A stretch of DNA of 64,000 nucleotides, from contig VZSE01006608.1 of NCBI GenBank assembly GCA_013398275.1, positions 1,486,441 to 1,550,440 of the forward strand, read 5' to 3'. Both the position numbers and the translations under genes were made by a program. Shown here one piece after another: positions 23,801-37,260 of the stretch. Within the stretch, counting starts at the first letter, position 1. Each line of letters opens with the position of its first letter. The notes below the pieces were generated by a model. That model saw nothing but the letters and a program-made list of their open reading frames with translations. It did not search any database and had not been told where the DNA came from. The stretch comes from Promerops cafer. Its lineage: Eukaryota; Chordata; Aves; Passeriformes; Nectariniidae.

Positions 23801-26800
23801 TGTGCAAATCTGAGACCATGGGTTCTGATTTGCAGAGCTGAAACCACATAACAGTAACTGAAGTCAGTGTCAGCTGCAATTTTATTGCATGAAGTACCAT
23901 CTAATGCAAAGGACTCACGAAGGTCATCTTGTACTTGCCTGTTACTCTTCATCTGAATTTAATGGACAACTTAGACCATAATTTCTCTGGATGCCAGGTT
24001 CATCTTGCTAAAAGAGAAAGGAAGGAGTAGGATAAAATTCTTGTTTTATAATCAGGAATACTTAGACCCAGGCTACAAAATTTGTTGCTTGGTCTTCAGA
24101 CCAAGACCTGACAAGTGTGCAGTACATGAACCCCAAGTCCACATCCAGAATAGCTAAGATCAGTAATTTGCTTCCATGCATATGAAATTAGTCCTGTTAA
24201 TTTTGTGAGGAGAACGAGGAGTTGGCTATATGAAGGATGGGATGGGGTTGTGGGTAAGGAAAGTCTGTAATGCAATGCACGTGCACATGGAGTGGGAAAC
24301 GGTTGCAGAGACAGTCTGAGTTTCGGCATTTCCCACCTGGTGAGGGACTTGCTTTCTTTGCAAACTGAACATCATTTAAGGATTTGCTGGTTTAAATAAA
24401 AATGGAGATAGGTAAACCTTTCTATTTTAATTTTCACTTTCATGATTGAATCAATTAAAATAGGATTTTTTCACCTTTGGGATGTGTTACCTATTGGAGA
24501 ACTTTATGAATTTCTGTTACCCATACTTTCCTTCAAGAAAAGCAGAGACTATACTAATGTTTGTCTTTTCAATTTCCTTTCTCTGTGCCCTTTTATTGAG
24601 TTTTGATATTTGCCTTATTATTTGGCTTCACATTGCTTCACTTTGCTTTATTTTTCACTCTGTTTTTCTCCATTAGAGTTTTCTCCCTGGTTTCTCCTCT
24701 GCCCTTTACTTTGCAGTTCGTGATGATTGGAATGCAAGACCAATACTTTTAGACTAAGCCTTTTGGTATCTCATATTCAGTTGGATCCAACACTAGACAA
24801 AACCTGTTTGTTCCATGCCTAGTTATTAGAAGGGGGCCAAAGGACTTTGGGGATATAGTGGGATTCATAACTATGGTCTCTTCATGCGAAGCAAGCAATA
24901 ATAGCACCATAGAAAGTAGAATTAATTACATTTTCCCTATTTTGTTTTTATGACAAACTTCAATGACCATATAACCCATATGTGTATTACTAATTATCTC
25001 CAAGAACATTATGGTTTTTAAATAGATATAGAATAATGGCCAAAATTTGGAAATTATTCTCTCTGACATTTGAGTAATATCTGTGGAATGTTTAAGGCCA
25101 AGAACTTTATTTGGAAGTCAGGAACTTCCATTTCACAGCATTTCCTGACAGGGATGTACCTACAAATACAGAACACATGTAAGACTAGGGGTTTGCCATC
25201 CAAGGAAGTTCATTATTAAAAGAATAGCAAAGCAAAGAATGCTAGTATTTAGCCTACAGTATTTTTGTTTCCTCTGCAACTGTTTTAGATTCATGAGGGC
25301 AGAGAATGCAGATCTTGTATATACAGTACTTGTATATACAAATGTTAATTATCTCACAAATTTAATGCTAGCTTTCTTCGTTACTACTAGTACTTTTTTT
25401 TTCAATTTGAAATGCATCTTTTTTTACTATGATCTCAAAAAAAAAGGAAAAATCAGAAATTTTACTGTCTTTTAGAGTAGGCTGAAAAACTATAGTAAAA
25501 CTAGGGTTGATATCAGATCTGCAACATAATACAGTTAATGGTTCAAAATTTTGAGCTTGAGACATAGCTTTGGTGACATATAGGGACTATATTATTTCAT
25601 TTTAGTATATTAGTATTAGAAACAGAGAAATAACATGGGCCTTTAGATTACAAAATAAATCTAGATGAAAAATTCAAGCTGGAAAAGAGCATTATTAAGA
25701 TAACTCATGGAATTTATAGTTCCAGTGTAGTAACAGAGACCAGGTATGAAACAGTAGACATTCTTGCAATTGCGTACATGAACATTTATTTCTATAGCTG
25801 CTGAAGGATGACTTCACCTGGAGGATGAATAGGGCAGCTGAACAGGCCTCCTTCCATTTAAGATTATGCAGTATATAAATTGGAGTTATGGTTATTAAAA
25901 ACTGAATGTCTGGACATTTGTTTATGTAATGAATAACTGGCCTACCTCTGTTCTTATTTGCTGTGAGATCATGACTCAGACCCAAGCATAAAGTATACTT
26001 TAGCTATTTTTTTTAAGCATAATTTCCTTCAAAAATTGGTCATGTCAAAAATACCTGGCAGGCTTTCTTTCACTGGTAACCTTTTTACCCACTATCTGAA
26101 TTTGTGCAATTATGATGGAGAGGTAAGGGTCTCAAAAATACTGCATTTCTATGATATACTGTATACACTGAGCTGTGTGGGATACTCTGTTCTGGAGCTG
26201 TCAAATAGGACATGTCTATTTTTCTATAATACTGTGGAAAATTGCTGTCTGGGTGGAGAAGGAAGACCTGATTGATATTGTGTTCAGAGAAGAGCTGCAG
26301 TGTGTGCTCAACTTTTCTTGCATATCAGAGAGTTCACATGTGGGTGACACCTCATAAAAGCCATACCCAAGGGACAAGCTTGGGTTGGAGCTCACAGCTC
26401 CCATAATTCACTAGAAGAGAAAATTCAGACTGTGGATGAGATTGCATGAATTCTGATGGAAATGTTTTGAAATTGAGTGTATCTTCAGTCTAATTCCATT
26501 TACCAAGTCAGTAGTCAATCCCAAATAAAAAATAATAAAAGAAAAAGCTGCTTTGGAAACCAAGTTACAGTAGTTGCCTTGCTTATAGAACTATTTTTCA
26601 ATTGCAGAAAGTATATCCACTTTAAAAGTTCTTCCTCTGGGACCTGGCAGGAAAAGGAGGAGAGCTCTATACATCCCCTTGGGAAGCTCAGGATCTTCTG
26701 TTTGTTTTACTATAAGGGCATGAGGAGTGAGCAAAAACTTCACCAATTCTCTCCACAGTTCTAAAAAAGCTTAAATCATCTAGATGAGGGAATTTTTGAG

Positions 26801-27959
26801 AGGTTACACTTTTAGGGGAAATTAAGTATAATTTTAAATGTTCATTTTTCCTTAAATTATGTCTTTCTGAAATCTGTCAGAGGTTTTGAAGTTTAGATTA
26901 AATTAAGGGAATTAATAGATGGCACAGATTGTAGGTATTTAAATGTTCCTCGTTGGATTTCTTGCTCTGTAAAGCAACAAATCAATATAATTTTCACATC
27001 TTTAGGATGTAGGTATATATTTTATACAGGGTATATAACTTTTCATGTATATACAAAATTTGTAACAGTGTAAGAATGTCACCTAAGTGACATGACTTAA
27101 TTGGAACCATAGTATTTCAGTGTTAGAGATTTCAGTAGGTGTCAGTCAAACAGTGCCATGCAAATCGGGACTAATTTAGCAAAATTTGAATGAGAAGGCT
27201 CAGAAATATTAGTCCTGCTGTCAAAATCCCCTCAAGCCTGACTGTTTCTGTGAAACAGTTTTTTTTCTATCCAGAATTGACCCTATTAAAATAGGATGTA
27301 TAATTTTTGAGTGTACCCTTTTATCAAAACAAGAGCATTTTGAATTGAAAGCATAACTTTCAGATTTATCCATTTATTTAAGGTTGTGGATATTCTAGTA
27401 GGCTAAAAAGTTACTTGTGAGTTCTGTGTTAGTTTATTTCTATGATACCAAGACAGGAGTTTTTCTACAGTTGAAAGGTTTTTGACTGAAAGGGGAAAGA
27501 ACATCACTGAAATATGGTGAAAAGAAATAGCAATGCTCATGTATTTAACATGTACCTGATAAACTTGTGTGTCTATTCTTTTTCGTGGATGGGCTGTAGT
27601 GTCCTTCTAGGCTGAAATTCAACTCCTACCTCTATCTGTTGTTATTCTTGTCTGCTAATTAAGTGATGGATCGAACTTCCTTTAATTTTCAGGTTAGCTC
27701 ACATCATCCCCTGAAATGGGATTTTCAAAGCTGGACACGGTGCTCCATCACTGAATGCAGTGGAAGGATTATGTTACAATTATTGTAGATAAATGTTTAT
27801 AAATCCTAGAGCAAGTACAGTTTTTCTTGCACAATTGCATGGTAACGTTTTAAGCTTCTGATTAAGATTCTGATTCTGGTCTAGAGCCATTTTTGCTGTT
27901 AATCATCTTTTAACTTCAGGCATTGAGGATTTCCCCCTGACCCAAAAAGACAATCATTC
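20892..27959. other. Probable intron or intergenic sequence
   Basis: If the exon ending at 20,891 is real, this begins its first intron. I see no convincing further exon. A mixed TA/TG run lies at about 20,991-21,013. From 22,686 to 23,215 the + strand is strongly purine-rich, which by itself keeps minus-strand frames open and accounts for the long frames there. No repeat family was recognised in the rest. Confidence 0.5.
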
Positions 27960-28420
27960 TAGCTGATCTTAACTCCTGAATCCTTTCTAGTATTGTAAGT
28001 GTAGACACAACATTAGCTCTTTCCAAATCTTCTGGTATTTCATCCACCGAGTGAATTCAGGTAAATATTAAAACCACAGAAATTTTCATCTGTTAGTTCT
28101 TGTAGTGCCCTAAGACAAGATTCGTAAGATCCCAGCACACTGTCTGGTTTCATTCCTTTCCTTTTGAGATTTTCTTGCTGGTATTAATTATGGAAGACAC
28201 ATGGTCACAGCTGACCCTCTTCTTGAAGTCTGATACGACAAAGGCATTCAAAATCCTGCTTTCCCCACACCATTTGTTAAAAACTGTCTTTTCCCATTGA
28301 GTAATAGATCCATCTTTTCTTTGCCCTTCCTCTGACTACTAAGGCATTTATGCAATAAGTAGTCACCCAGGCCTGCTGTTCATTTTTAAGGAAAGGGAAA
28401 ATATTCAGGGCCCAGTCATG
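27960..28420 (-). mobile_element. Ancient CR1-like LINE fragment, antisense
   Basis: The + strand carries the complement of the region between endonuclease and reverse transcriptase that I know from old sauropsid CR1-type elements. The marks, in order, are 'ctctttccaaatcttctggt', 'gtgccctaagacaag', 'gataCGACAAAGGCATTCAAA', 'ttgagtaatagatccatc' and 'ttgcccttcctctgactact'. Spacing between the marks fits the element. It is heavily decayed and has no open frame of note. The call rests on remembered consensus similarity. Confidence 0.6.
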
Positions 28421-31400
28421 AACCAGTTATTCTGCTTTAAAAAGAAAAGGCAACACTGCAAATACATGAAAAATCAAAACATCTGGAATGAACAGCTAGC
28501 TGGCTGAACATATCCAGGGTATTTGTATCCAGACATTTAAGAACAGGCAAAGTTGTACTGTTACTGGGAAATAAGTTTTATGATGGCCATCTCCTGCTGA
28601 CATAGGTTGAGGTTGTGTCCTGCCCTAGATAAAATTTATCTTGAGCCTCATACTTTGAATTTGTGAACATGCTAAGGCCCTTGCTGCAGCTTCAGCATCA
28701 GAGTAACTTCCTGAGCAGTGAAAACTTTGGAGACCTTTTCTCAGCCTTCTGTCTTCCAATACGCAGATTCATCTGCAGCATCTAGATGTGGTATAGACTT
28801 CATTAATTGTTTGAAATTAAACTTTCTAAGCACCTCTTGTTAGAAGACATGGGAAAAGAGGTTTAGGCAGAGAAGGTGTAAGTGCAGCCCTGCTGCATGA
28901 GGTGCAGGCACTGCCTGGCTAGCATGCAAGCTTCACAGACAGCTGTGCTGCCTGGCTGCATCTTGGCTGTCGCATGGAAGGTGCATCACCTCCTTTTGAG
29001 GCTGCAGGTTTATCTTCTTCCAATGATGTTCTGCCTGTCTGAAGATGGTCCCTCTCTCCCCATACCTGTATGGTTGCCAGAGCCAGGAGATTATGACCTC
29101 TTTCTCTCTCAAATATCAATTTCATTAGGGCAGAGGATAAATACTAAGTGTATCACTAATGAGGGTGATCAAATAGCACCTGGAGGGGTTAAAATTAATC
29201 CAGCAGTTTGAGACCAACGCCTAGCTTCCCTTAAATACGTTTTATGCTGACCTGTAAGTTATTATTTTGTGGCACAGATTTCTCAGTAAAGCCTTGACTG
29301 CATGATAAATGACCTCATTCACATGCTGGACGTTCCAGGCAATGTCAAAATCATGCACTCAGTTCATGCACTAGCCATGCAAACTCACGTGTTACACTTG
29401 GCCATTTTCCAGCCTGCACATCTCATCTGTGCAGTTTGCTTTTCCTGCTGATCCTGTGCACACTGTTTGTCATTATCTGAGGCTCATCCCCCACCTCTCT
29501 GTGTTTCCCTTTGTTATATAGTGTATGCACTTATGGGATTCAGTTTGTCTTTGTGCTGAATTACCTTTAAGGTTACCATGAGTGAAGTATCACTTTGAAC
29601 ACCTTCTTGACCTCTTGGAAGTAACTGACCTCTTCCTTTGCAGGGCTCTGTAGCTCACAGGCCTGTGTTCTGCAGTGGTTTGCATGCTGCCTGGCTGGGC
29701 AAGAGCCTTGGTGTGGGGCAAAGCTGCAGCTTTTGGGCAAATCAGACTACCAACATGGAGAGCTATCTCCACACAACCTCAGAAGTCCTTCCAGATCCAG
29801 CAAACAGTTTAAATTGTACTGCTTTAATGATGTTTAAACAGGTTCTGGCACCAGAGCATCCTTTGTAATGCTTGTGCAAGTGTACGTGTGTACCTCTACA
29901 CGAGTCCTCCGCCTGCAGCTCCAGGGGAGTTTCTGGGAAACACAGTGGTGGTATGAGTAGATATCAGACTGGAATTAGCTGCTCAGGAGATAGTTTTATG
30001 TGGGAAAAAAGTGTAACTAGAACTTGCTAATGACAAAGCCTTGGTTTATAGTACGTTGTTTGGTTGGTGTTTTTTTTAATATCATCAAACTGATGTGTAT
30101 CACAGCATGTAAAGTAAATAGAGGTGCAAACAATACTTGTGCCCAGTAATCTAATTCTGTATTTTTAAAGGAGTTAAGAGGCTGATCAACCATACAGTAT
30201 TTCTCCATGAAAGATACTTTTGTTCCGATGCCTCTATGTCCTAATAGAAAAAAAAAAAGCATAGCAAAGAGAAGCTTAACTTATGTAATATTGTGTTGTT
30301 TGTTTTCCACATTCTTACAAACTAGTCTTTGCTAGAAAATGATGATGGAGTTCTAGAGACTCATTGTAATTAACCCACTGCAATGCTTGTCTTCACAACC
30401 AGTGATATTAGGGAATAGTGATACACAGCATGAGGGCAGCTGCTGCTTGTTAGCTGGGTGGTTTGTAGCAGACAAAACAACTCCTTCCTACTTGACTGGC
30501 AACATATTTTAATGGAGTGTAAATTAAAGATTTCAGTGGTGTTCCTAGTTGCATGAAATCCCCTTGGGTGCCCTACTGACATGACCCCCTCTAACATTAG
30601 TGCTGATGTTGTTGCTTGTTCTGGGGGTGTTAGGAGTTGCTGTCTCTTCCTGGGTACCATGCAGCTACCCCCTGAAATCATCTAGGAGCTTCATTTAGCA
30701 ATATCCTCCTGTTTCAAGGACTGAATACCAATGGCAATAGCCTTGATCTCTCCTTTTACTCATGTGCTAAATCTAAATTATGCATCCAGAGATAAAAATG
30801 GTGGCCTGTAGTCATTTTCTGTATTTAGTAATTCCTGTTCAGCCTTGAATGAAAACTGTAATTTTTCAAGTCAAAAATGGGCTGCCTTTTAATTTCTTTT
30901 TTAGTCAGCTAATCACTGAAAATTCAGAAAATCATGTTTTGTCAAAAGAAGGAAATTTCCACCAGCGCAAAGCCAAAAGCTTTAGGAGAAAAATATGTGA
31001 GGCTCCAGGCTGCTTCCCTAATGCATGGTACTGAACATTGCTCCATCACAGCTGACCCATACAGATGCACAGAGGTGAAGTACAGTACCAGTTTAATAAT
31101 GATCTCTGTATTTTCCTCTCAAAAGTAACACAGGAATTAAATTTTAAATTACAAGTTACAACTAAAAGCACTGATTTTTCTTTAGTCTCTGTTCTGTCCA
31201 TAAGCACAAGCCTTATTCCAGATGACATGATATTTTTCCAAGCCCTCTGTGAAAATATTGGTAGAAAATAGCAAGTGCAGCCTTAATTTTCACTCTTCAT
31301 CACAACATGTTTAAGCTCACAATCCTAACACTAGCTGGTTTTTATCTTCCTCAAAAAGTTCTGTAATGCTTATCAGTACATTGACATTACTGACAGTTGG

Positions 31401-34400
31401 AGCTGTTCTCTGCTGCTCAATGGCATGCAACAGCTCATATCTTTATGTCCTATAGAACATATATCTATTTATTTCATATAATAATTCTGATAAAATGTCA
31501 TCTCTCAAGCAGAAGTCTTGTCATGTTACATGTTTGGAAGCCAAATCCAATATTTACTGACCATTTTAAAATGATGCTGATGGGATGTGTGGCTGATGAG
31601 CCCAGGCATTCAGTAGTTTGTCAGACACTGTTCTGGAGAGATATGAGAGGAAGTTTACCCAAGTGTCCTTATCTCTCCAGGAGGCACATTGTATTCTGTA
31701 GCAGTAAGGAAATGCAGCCAGCTGATGGTACTAGATATTTCTGCATCATTAAAAAAGCTAACATATGAGATGAAAATCCTGTAGATTGTGACAGGACTAT
31801 TTCCAAAGAGAGTTTCTTAACCCTCTAAAAAGATTCTAAGTAAATTTGTTTATGATTTTCATCTGTATGTTTGCTTAGAGGACATTAAGAGCAGGTATAG
31901 GTCCACTTACTTTGAATCATTTTCTATGCATATGTCTGCTGTAGCTGCCATGAAGTGGCCACTGCCTGACCTGCGGGCAGTGTCAGTATGGAATGGCATA
32001 CTGCTCATTGCCAGGACTGAGGATCCCCTATCAAAAGATTTGTTTAAAAAATATGTGCTTTGGTAAGTGGAAATATAGACAAAACCTGTGTCTATGGATG
32101 GAACAGCCAGGACTCACCTCAGTCATGTCACAGGGTGCCTTTTGGGGCTTGGTGGATTAAAGGTGCTGTAAAGAAAGGGGATGAGGTGAGTGTTAGGAGC
32201 TTCTTTGGAAGCTGAATTCTGAACAAGTCAGAATGGGTGGCAAGACCTGTGTCTTCTTTTCACCGTGATGATACATGGTGAAAATACCTGAAGCCCTTGT
32301 AAAGGATTATGAATTTTTTAAATGGAAGGTGATATACATGCAGACAACATTACTGATACTTTCAATAGAAAAACTGAATAAATGTCTGATAACATTTGTG
32401 CTGAGGATGATAAAAATACTGTATAAGATATCTTTTAAATTACCACAAAATTACTTGTACAGAAATTGATAGAAATACCTTTTTAGTCTTCAGTGATTTT
32501 CAAAAGAATACATTCAGTAACTTCAAGGCAAGTTCCAAGTAATTCAGCTTTAATTTTGTGATTAGATGTTTCCAAGGATTGAAAGAAGTATGTGTGAGCT
32601 CTGAGCTTTTCTGCTTTACTTTCTTAGTTCACTGAAACAAGACTTATATAGACTTGAGGTAAAGAAAGCAAGAACCCTTACCACTTATTATGTTATGTGA
32701 TCTTTGCACAGGCAAGCCTTGTAAAATCAGCAGCGTTTTTAAGACCCTTGATAGCTACACAAGATATTTATACAGTTTCTCGGAAGGGAAGTGCTGTGAA
32801 ACTGTCAGAGCTCTTCTGAATTTCCAACAGAGCAAAATACCCCAAAGAACCAAAGAAAATAGTGGGCTTGGATGATGCAATCAGTATGAATTGCACCCTA
32901 TATGCATTATTACTAAACATTGTCATAAATGTTTTTAATTATCACATGATTTTGCTAAACCAAAGTGACGTATAGCAGTTCTATTGAATAGTCATAGTCC
33001 ATATTCATAAATATGTGTATTTCAGTTTTTTGATGTGTCTTGATATGTGAGACAACCAGCTGTAAGGAGGTGAAGAGGAGTGACTTGGATTAGTAGATTT
33101 AACAGGTCACTCATCTATTCACTCAGTATACAGGTGCTTAGGCTTTGTTTGATAGCAAACAAGATTTATGGTTTCTCCTAGCCTTAAGAAAATTCTTGCA
33201 CAGTAATGCACAGGAGTAATGCAATTCCTTATTTATCTGTCTGGTTTTGCTCTCACCTTCATCTATCTGTAAGAGCTGGGGCACCCTTCATCTGTCATTA
33301 GCAGGCAGCCTGAGCAGCCTGTTGCTGTGTGTAATTAGCCCTGTTGCAGCCCTCTGGACAGGTTAGGAGCTGGAGAGCACATCTCCTCAGCCAGGTACCT
33401 TCTGATGGCTGCACACTCCTGTTTCACCAGCCAAGGGATGCACGGATGTGTCTCTGTGTCCTGTGGGCAGCAGGGAGTTCTATTTGCAGCCTGTCCAACT
33501 TGCCACAGTCTCATCTGAGGACCTGATGAACTGCAAGGCTGAGCTATGATGAGGACACTAATGCTTTATTGGATGTGGCTGCTGAGCAGGTGTCTACGTC
33601 AGGATAGTAAATAACATTGGCCAGCAACATATCAGCGGGCTCAAAGTGTCACAATAATATAACACACTCTGGCTTAGTGGGTATTTACTGTCTCCAACAT
33701 CAGGTTTAAAATTTGTAGCTAGGTTAATCTAATAGTATGCTTGTATCTTATGAAAGACTTCATCTTAATACAGTAATGTAAGTATCACCTTTAAAAGGTT
33801 CTGTTATTTCTTCCACCTTCTTTCCAATACATTTGACTCCAAAGAAAGCCTTTGTAACTGTTTCTGCAGTTTATAAAGAAATGTGTCCACTTATTAAATC
33901 CAGACGTGCCATTTGTTAAAGGAATTGCATCCTGTGAGACATCCTGGAGAATGTTCCTTTCATCTTTTAAAACTGCTTCAGCTAAATAAAATGGGTATTC
34001 AGTCTCCCTGAGTTCACTTTAGTGAATGTTGTAATGCTGACTTTAAAATAAATGGATATCTGGAAGGAGCATGTTCCTTCCTCCCTGCTATGCTGAAGTT
34101 CTGGTATTTTCAGTGTGGTACAAGGTGCCTTATAAATGTTGTATCTGGACAATTGAGCATAATGCATCTAAAGACAACTCTTCTGGTTTCATGAAAGTCT
34201 TCCCATTATAAATTACTGGGGAAACAGGAGACAGGAGAAAGCTTTGGGATCATACTGCTATTTCCATCTGGTAAAGCCTAGACTGCATTGAAGAGGTAGT
34301 TTGAGATCTGGGTTACTTTATGACAGTACTGATAGATGACTGTAATTGGACTCAGAGACTAAAATGAGAGAGAAGTAAAGAGGTTAACAATTTTTGGCTG

Positions 34401-36439
34401 GGCTGTGAATCCGTCTGATGGTATTGTTAATGCATTAAAATAGTATGTACTGTATATTAATGGGCCATTGCTTTAAAATTATCCAGCTGTTCTCTCCTGT
34501 TGTCAGCATTTTAGGTGCATTAAATTACAAAAGGAAATTAAAAAAACCGCTGTGAGCACAAGCATCCAAGTGAGTTCCTGCATGTCAAATGCATGTCTAA
34601 TAAAAATTAAAGCACGTGTTGAGTTTAGATTGTGATCATTATTGATTGCATGCAGAGACCAGATGAGAACACAAAAGGGGATCTGGAGAGTAAAATGCTT
34701 GCTGCTTGTAAGAGCATGAGATACCTGAACCTGAAAAGAAACAGGAGAGGGATGGGAAAAGTTCTTACAAGTGCTGTTTTGAGTGAAGAACAACTGTGAT
34801 ACTCCTGCTGGAGTGGATCAACAAGGACCATAAAAAGATGGAGAATGACACAGGTGAGAGCTGAGATGATCTCCTATAGATCTGTTCAGTAGATCATCCC
34901 TAGAGAAGATTTGAAAGCAAGTAAGTGTTAGGCAGTTCCATTATTATATGTCAGAAACGAAGTCATTGTCAGTGGGTGGACAATGCTCAGCTTCCTCATT
35001 TTGTGGGATTGATGAGAATAGTTTTAAATTGATGAAATGGGACACAGGAGAAAGTGCAAGAGAGACCCATGTGGTGCCTGTACAAGCCTTGAAGGCACAG
35101 AGAAATTAAAATTGGACAAATGAGACTACAAAACTGGATAAAGGAACAATATTATGAGGTGATAGCCAGCAAGGAAAAGCTAGTTCCATTGTTGGTAAAA
35201 AACTTGACATGAAGATTTAGTTATGGAAAGAATCCCATCTCATCTGGCTGAGAGTTGGGTGAGGTCAGTGTGACCTGTGGAATTGTTTTTGCATCAATGT
35301 AAGGAGCCAGGCAGGTGCATGGAAGCTATCTATGCTAAAGGGAAATGAGGTGTTATCCAAAAAATGGCAGTGTGTCCAGGAAGGCTTGTATTGGCAAGTA
35401 GAATCAGTTGGGTGTCTGCACACGTTGAGGACATAAAGCTTTCAGAAAGGGAAGATGGGATGAAGATAGAACCTCCATAAATAAAGGGAAAAAAATGGAA
35501 GAAGAACTAAGAGAAAAGCTTTACTGAGGTAGTGTCACAGTAATCTAAAGGTGGATGGGAATAAGGACAGGGAGAGAATAACTCAGAAGCCAGCACAGGT
35601 CTGCAAGGTTTCCAGTGGACAAGTATTTGAGAAGTTGCAGGCAGCAGTTAATTAATCTGGAATAAAAAGTGCAGGGACTACTATATAAGGCAGGCATGAA
35701 TGCCATCTTTAGCCCAAGGTTCACAAAACCTGCTAGAAATAATAAAAATATATAATTGAGATACATTGTAAAAAGTTCCCCATGTTTCATTGTATAAATA
35801 ATCATCCTAAAAACAGTATTAAGCTTAACAAAGAGTCTGAAAGTAATGAAAAGAAAATTGGCCTATACAGAGAACTATACCACAAAAATCTGAAAACATG
35901 AGAATGAATTGTAAATGTTTAAGAAGCTACTTAACAAAGATGTAACTATTTGTCTAAAAATAAAAATTGCAAAAAGTAAAGAAGAATGGAAATTCAGTCA
36001 GTGGAAAAAACCCAGAATTTTTACATTAGTAGTGATAGAGATGGATGGGTTTTAGATTAAATAGGTAGCACTCCTCATATTTAAATGATTCTATCAAACC
36101 TGGGACAAATGCAGGGCATCTAATAGGAATGATTATGCAGAAATGGAAATTCTTACCTCCAGGGGGAAGCAAAACTTAAATTATGTAATTGTTTCAATCA
36201 GAAGAGACCATATCACCCACATCCAAGAACTTGCATAATATTGCAATTCCAAAAGCAAGTACTTTTAATAAATATATCACATCAGTTGGTATTAACTGGG
36301 GAAATAAACAAAAAATAGTACTTAAATTGGAAAAATATTACTCCATTAAAGGGCATTACTGTAATCTCAATAGTATGTAAAATCTTCTACAAAAAAGGAG
36401 AAATATTTTAAGGAAAGAATAAGCACATGACACAAAACA
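28421..36439. other. Non-coding sequence, no genes recognised
   Basis: This holds only short frames. Several GC-richer patches occur (about 28,880-29,060 and 33,300-33,530) without a family that I can name. A small imperfect hairpin lies at about 31,976-32,012, with arms CAGTATG and CATACTG around a six-base loop. Purine-rich sequence from about 34,850 onward might be the decayed 5' part of the LINE that becomes recognisable near 36,440, but I cannot show this. Confidence 0.5.
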
Positions 36440-37260
36440 TGGTAAGTAAGTTAAGATACAATGTAGGATCTCCACAAGGAGGTCGTGCTTGACTAAGCTG
36501 ATACCTTTAGTTGAAAAAATAGCTAAGCTAATTCTCTAAACAAAAGAAGTAATGATATATCCACATGGGCTTCAGTAAAATACTGTATTTGTCATCTGCT
36601 GTGTAGAGATTTGTTAACATAGGAGTTACGAACGAGTTGTAGTAGAGAAAAGAGAATGAAAAACTAACTAGAAGGAAAATTGGAGCTGGAGGATGGGTTG
36701 GAGGTCACCAAAGGATTTCCCAAGGACTGACTATGGAATCAGTCTTAGAAAATGTTTCCTTTACTGATTGTACCATGAAAGCAACAATACTGGAGAAAGA
36801 AGTCTTGATGACACAAGTTACCAGAAGGATTATGCTGAAGACTGCAGTTTCTTTTAGAAGAAATGGGATGAGCATACGAGTTGGAAAATAGTGCAAGGGG
36901 GATGACAGACTGCTGTCAGAAGTGAAAGGTTGTGCACTTGGGAGCTTGTATCAGGGAGAGGCTAGACAGGCATGGGAGTGCTAATCACGAGATAATTGAG
37001 GCATCAAAATGAGACTTTTGTGGAAAGTGGACAGATTTGATTCTAGCATGGATCATCTGGCAGTATAAGGAAACATGTTTCCCATGCAAGGAAGCCTTAT
37101 TGCTGCTTGGTATAAGGTATGTGTAAAGTATAACAAACAAAAATCTGTGCCAGTGTGATCATATATACTTAAGAAAAGTAAATTCAAACTGTTTTAGGAG
37201 CCTAGGCAGGTTTCCAAAATGCCTTGGGAAAGGGACTATTTTATGAGGGGAGATTAAAAT
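36440..37260 (+). mobile_element. Ancient CR1-like LINE fragment, sense
   Basis: Motifs of the reverse-transcriptase C-terminal half occur in the right order on the + strand: 'catgggcttcagtaaaatac' (a decayed form of the conserved DFSKAFDTV-type coding stretch), 'ggatttcccaaggactgac' followed by 'ggaatcagtcttag' (the PQGSVLGP-type stretch), 'cttgatgacacaagttacc' (the DDTKL-type stretch), and 'ggttgtgcacttgggag' (the KCKVLHLG-type stretch). All are broken by stops and frame changes, so this is a dead copy. The boundaries are approximate. Confidence 0.6.

Noticed and set aside
23620..23952. 110-codon minus-strand frame
   Set aside because: Frames of this length are expected several times in a window of this size. 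The composition is unremarkable, and no splice-site pair bounds it convincingly.
31976..32012. Small imperfect hairpin, possible microRNA precursor
   Set aside because: The stem is too short and interrupted for a microRNA precursor, and no mature sequence is recognised.
32706..32875. Open segment after a good acceptor (GATCTTTGCACAG), phase-compatible with the 20.67-kb exon
   Set aside because: It ends in an in-frame stop with no clear polyadenylation signal nearby and no recognisable peptide. It competes with 41,367-41,498, and I could not choose it over chance.
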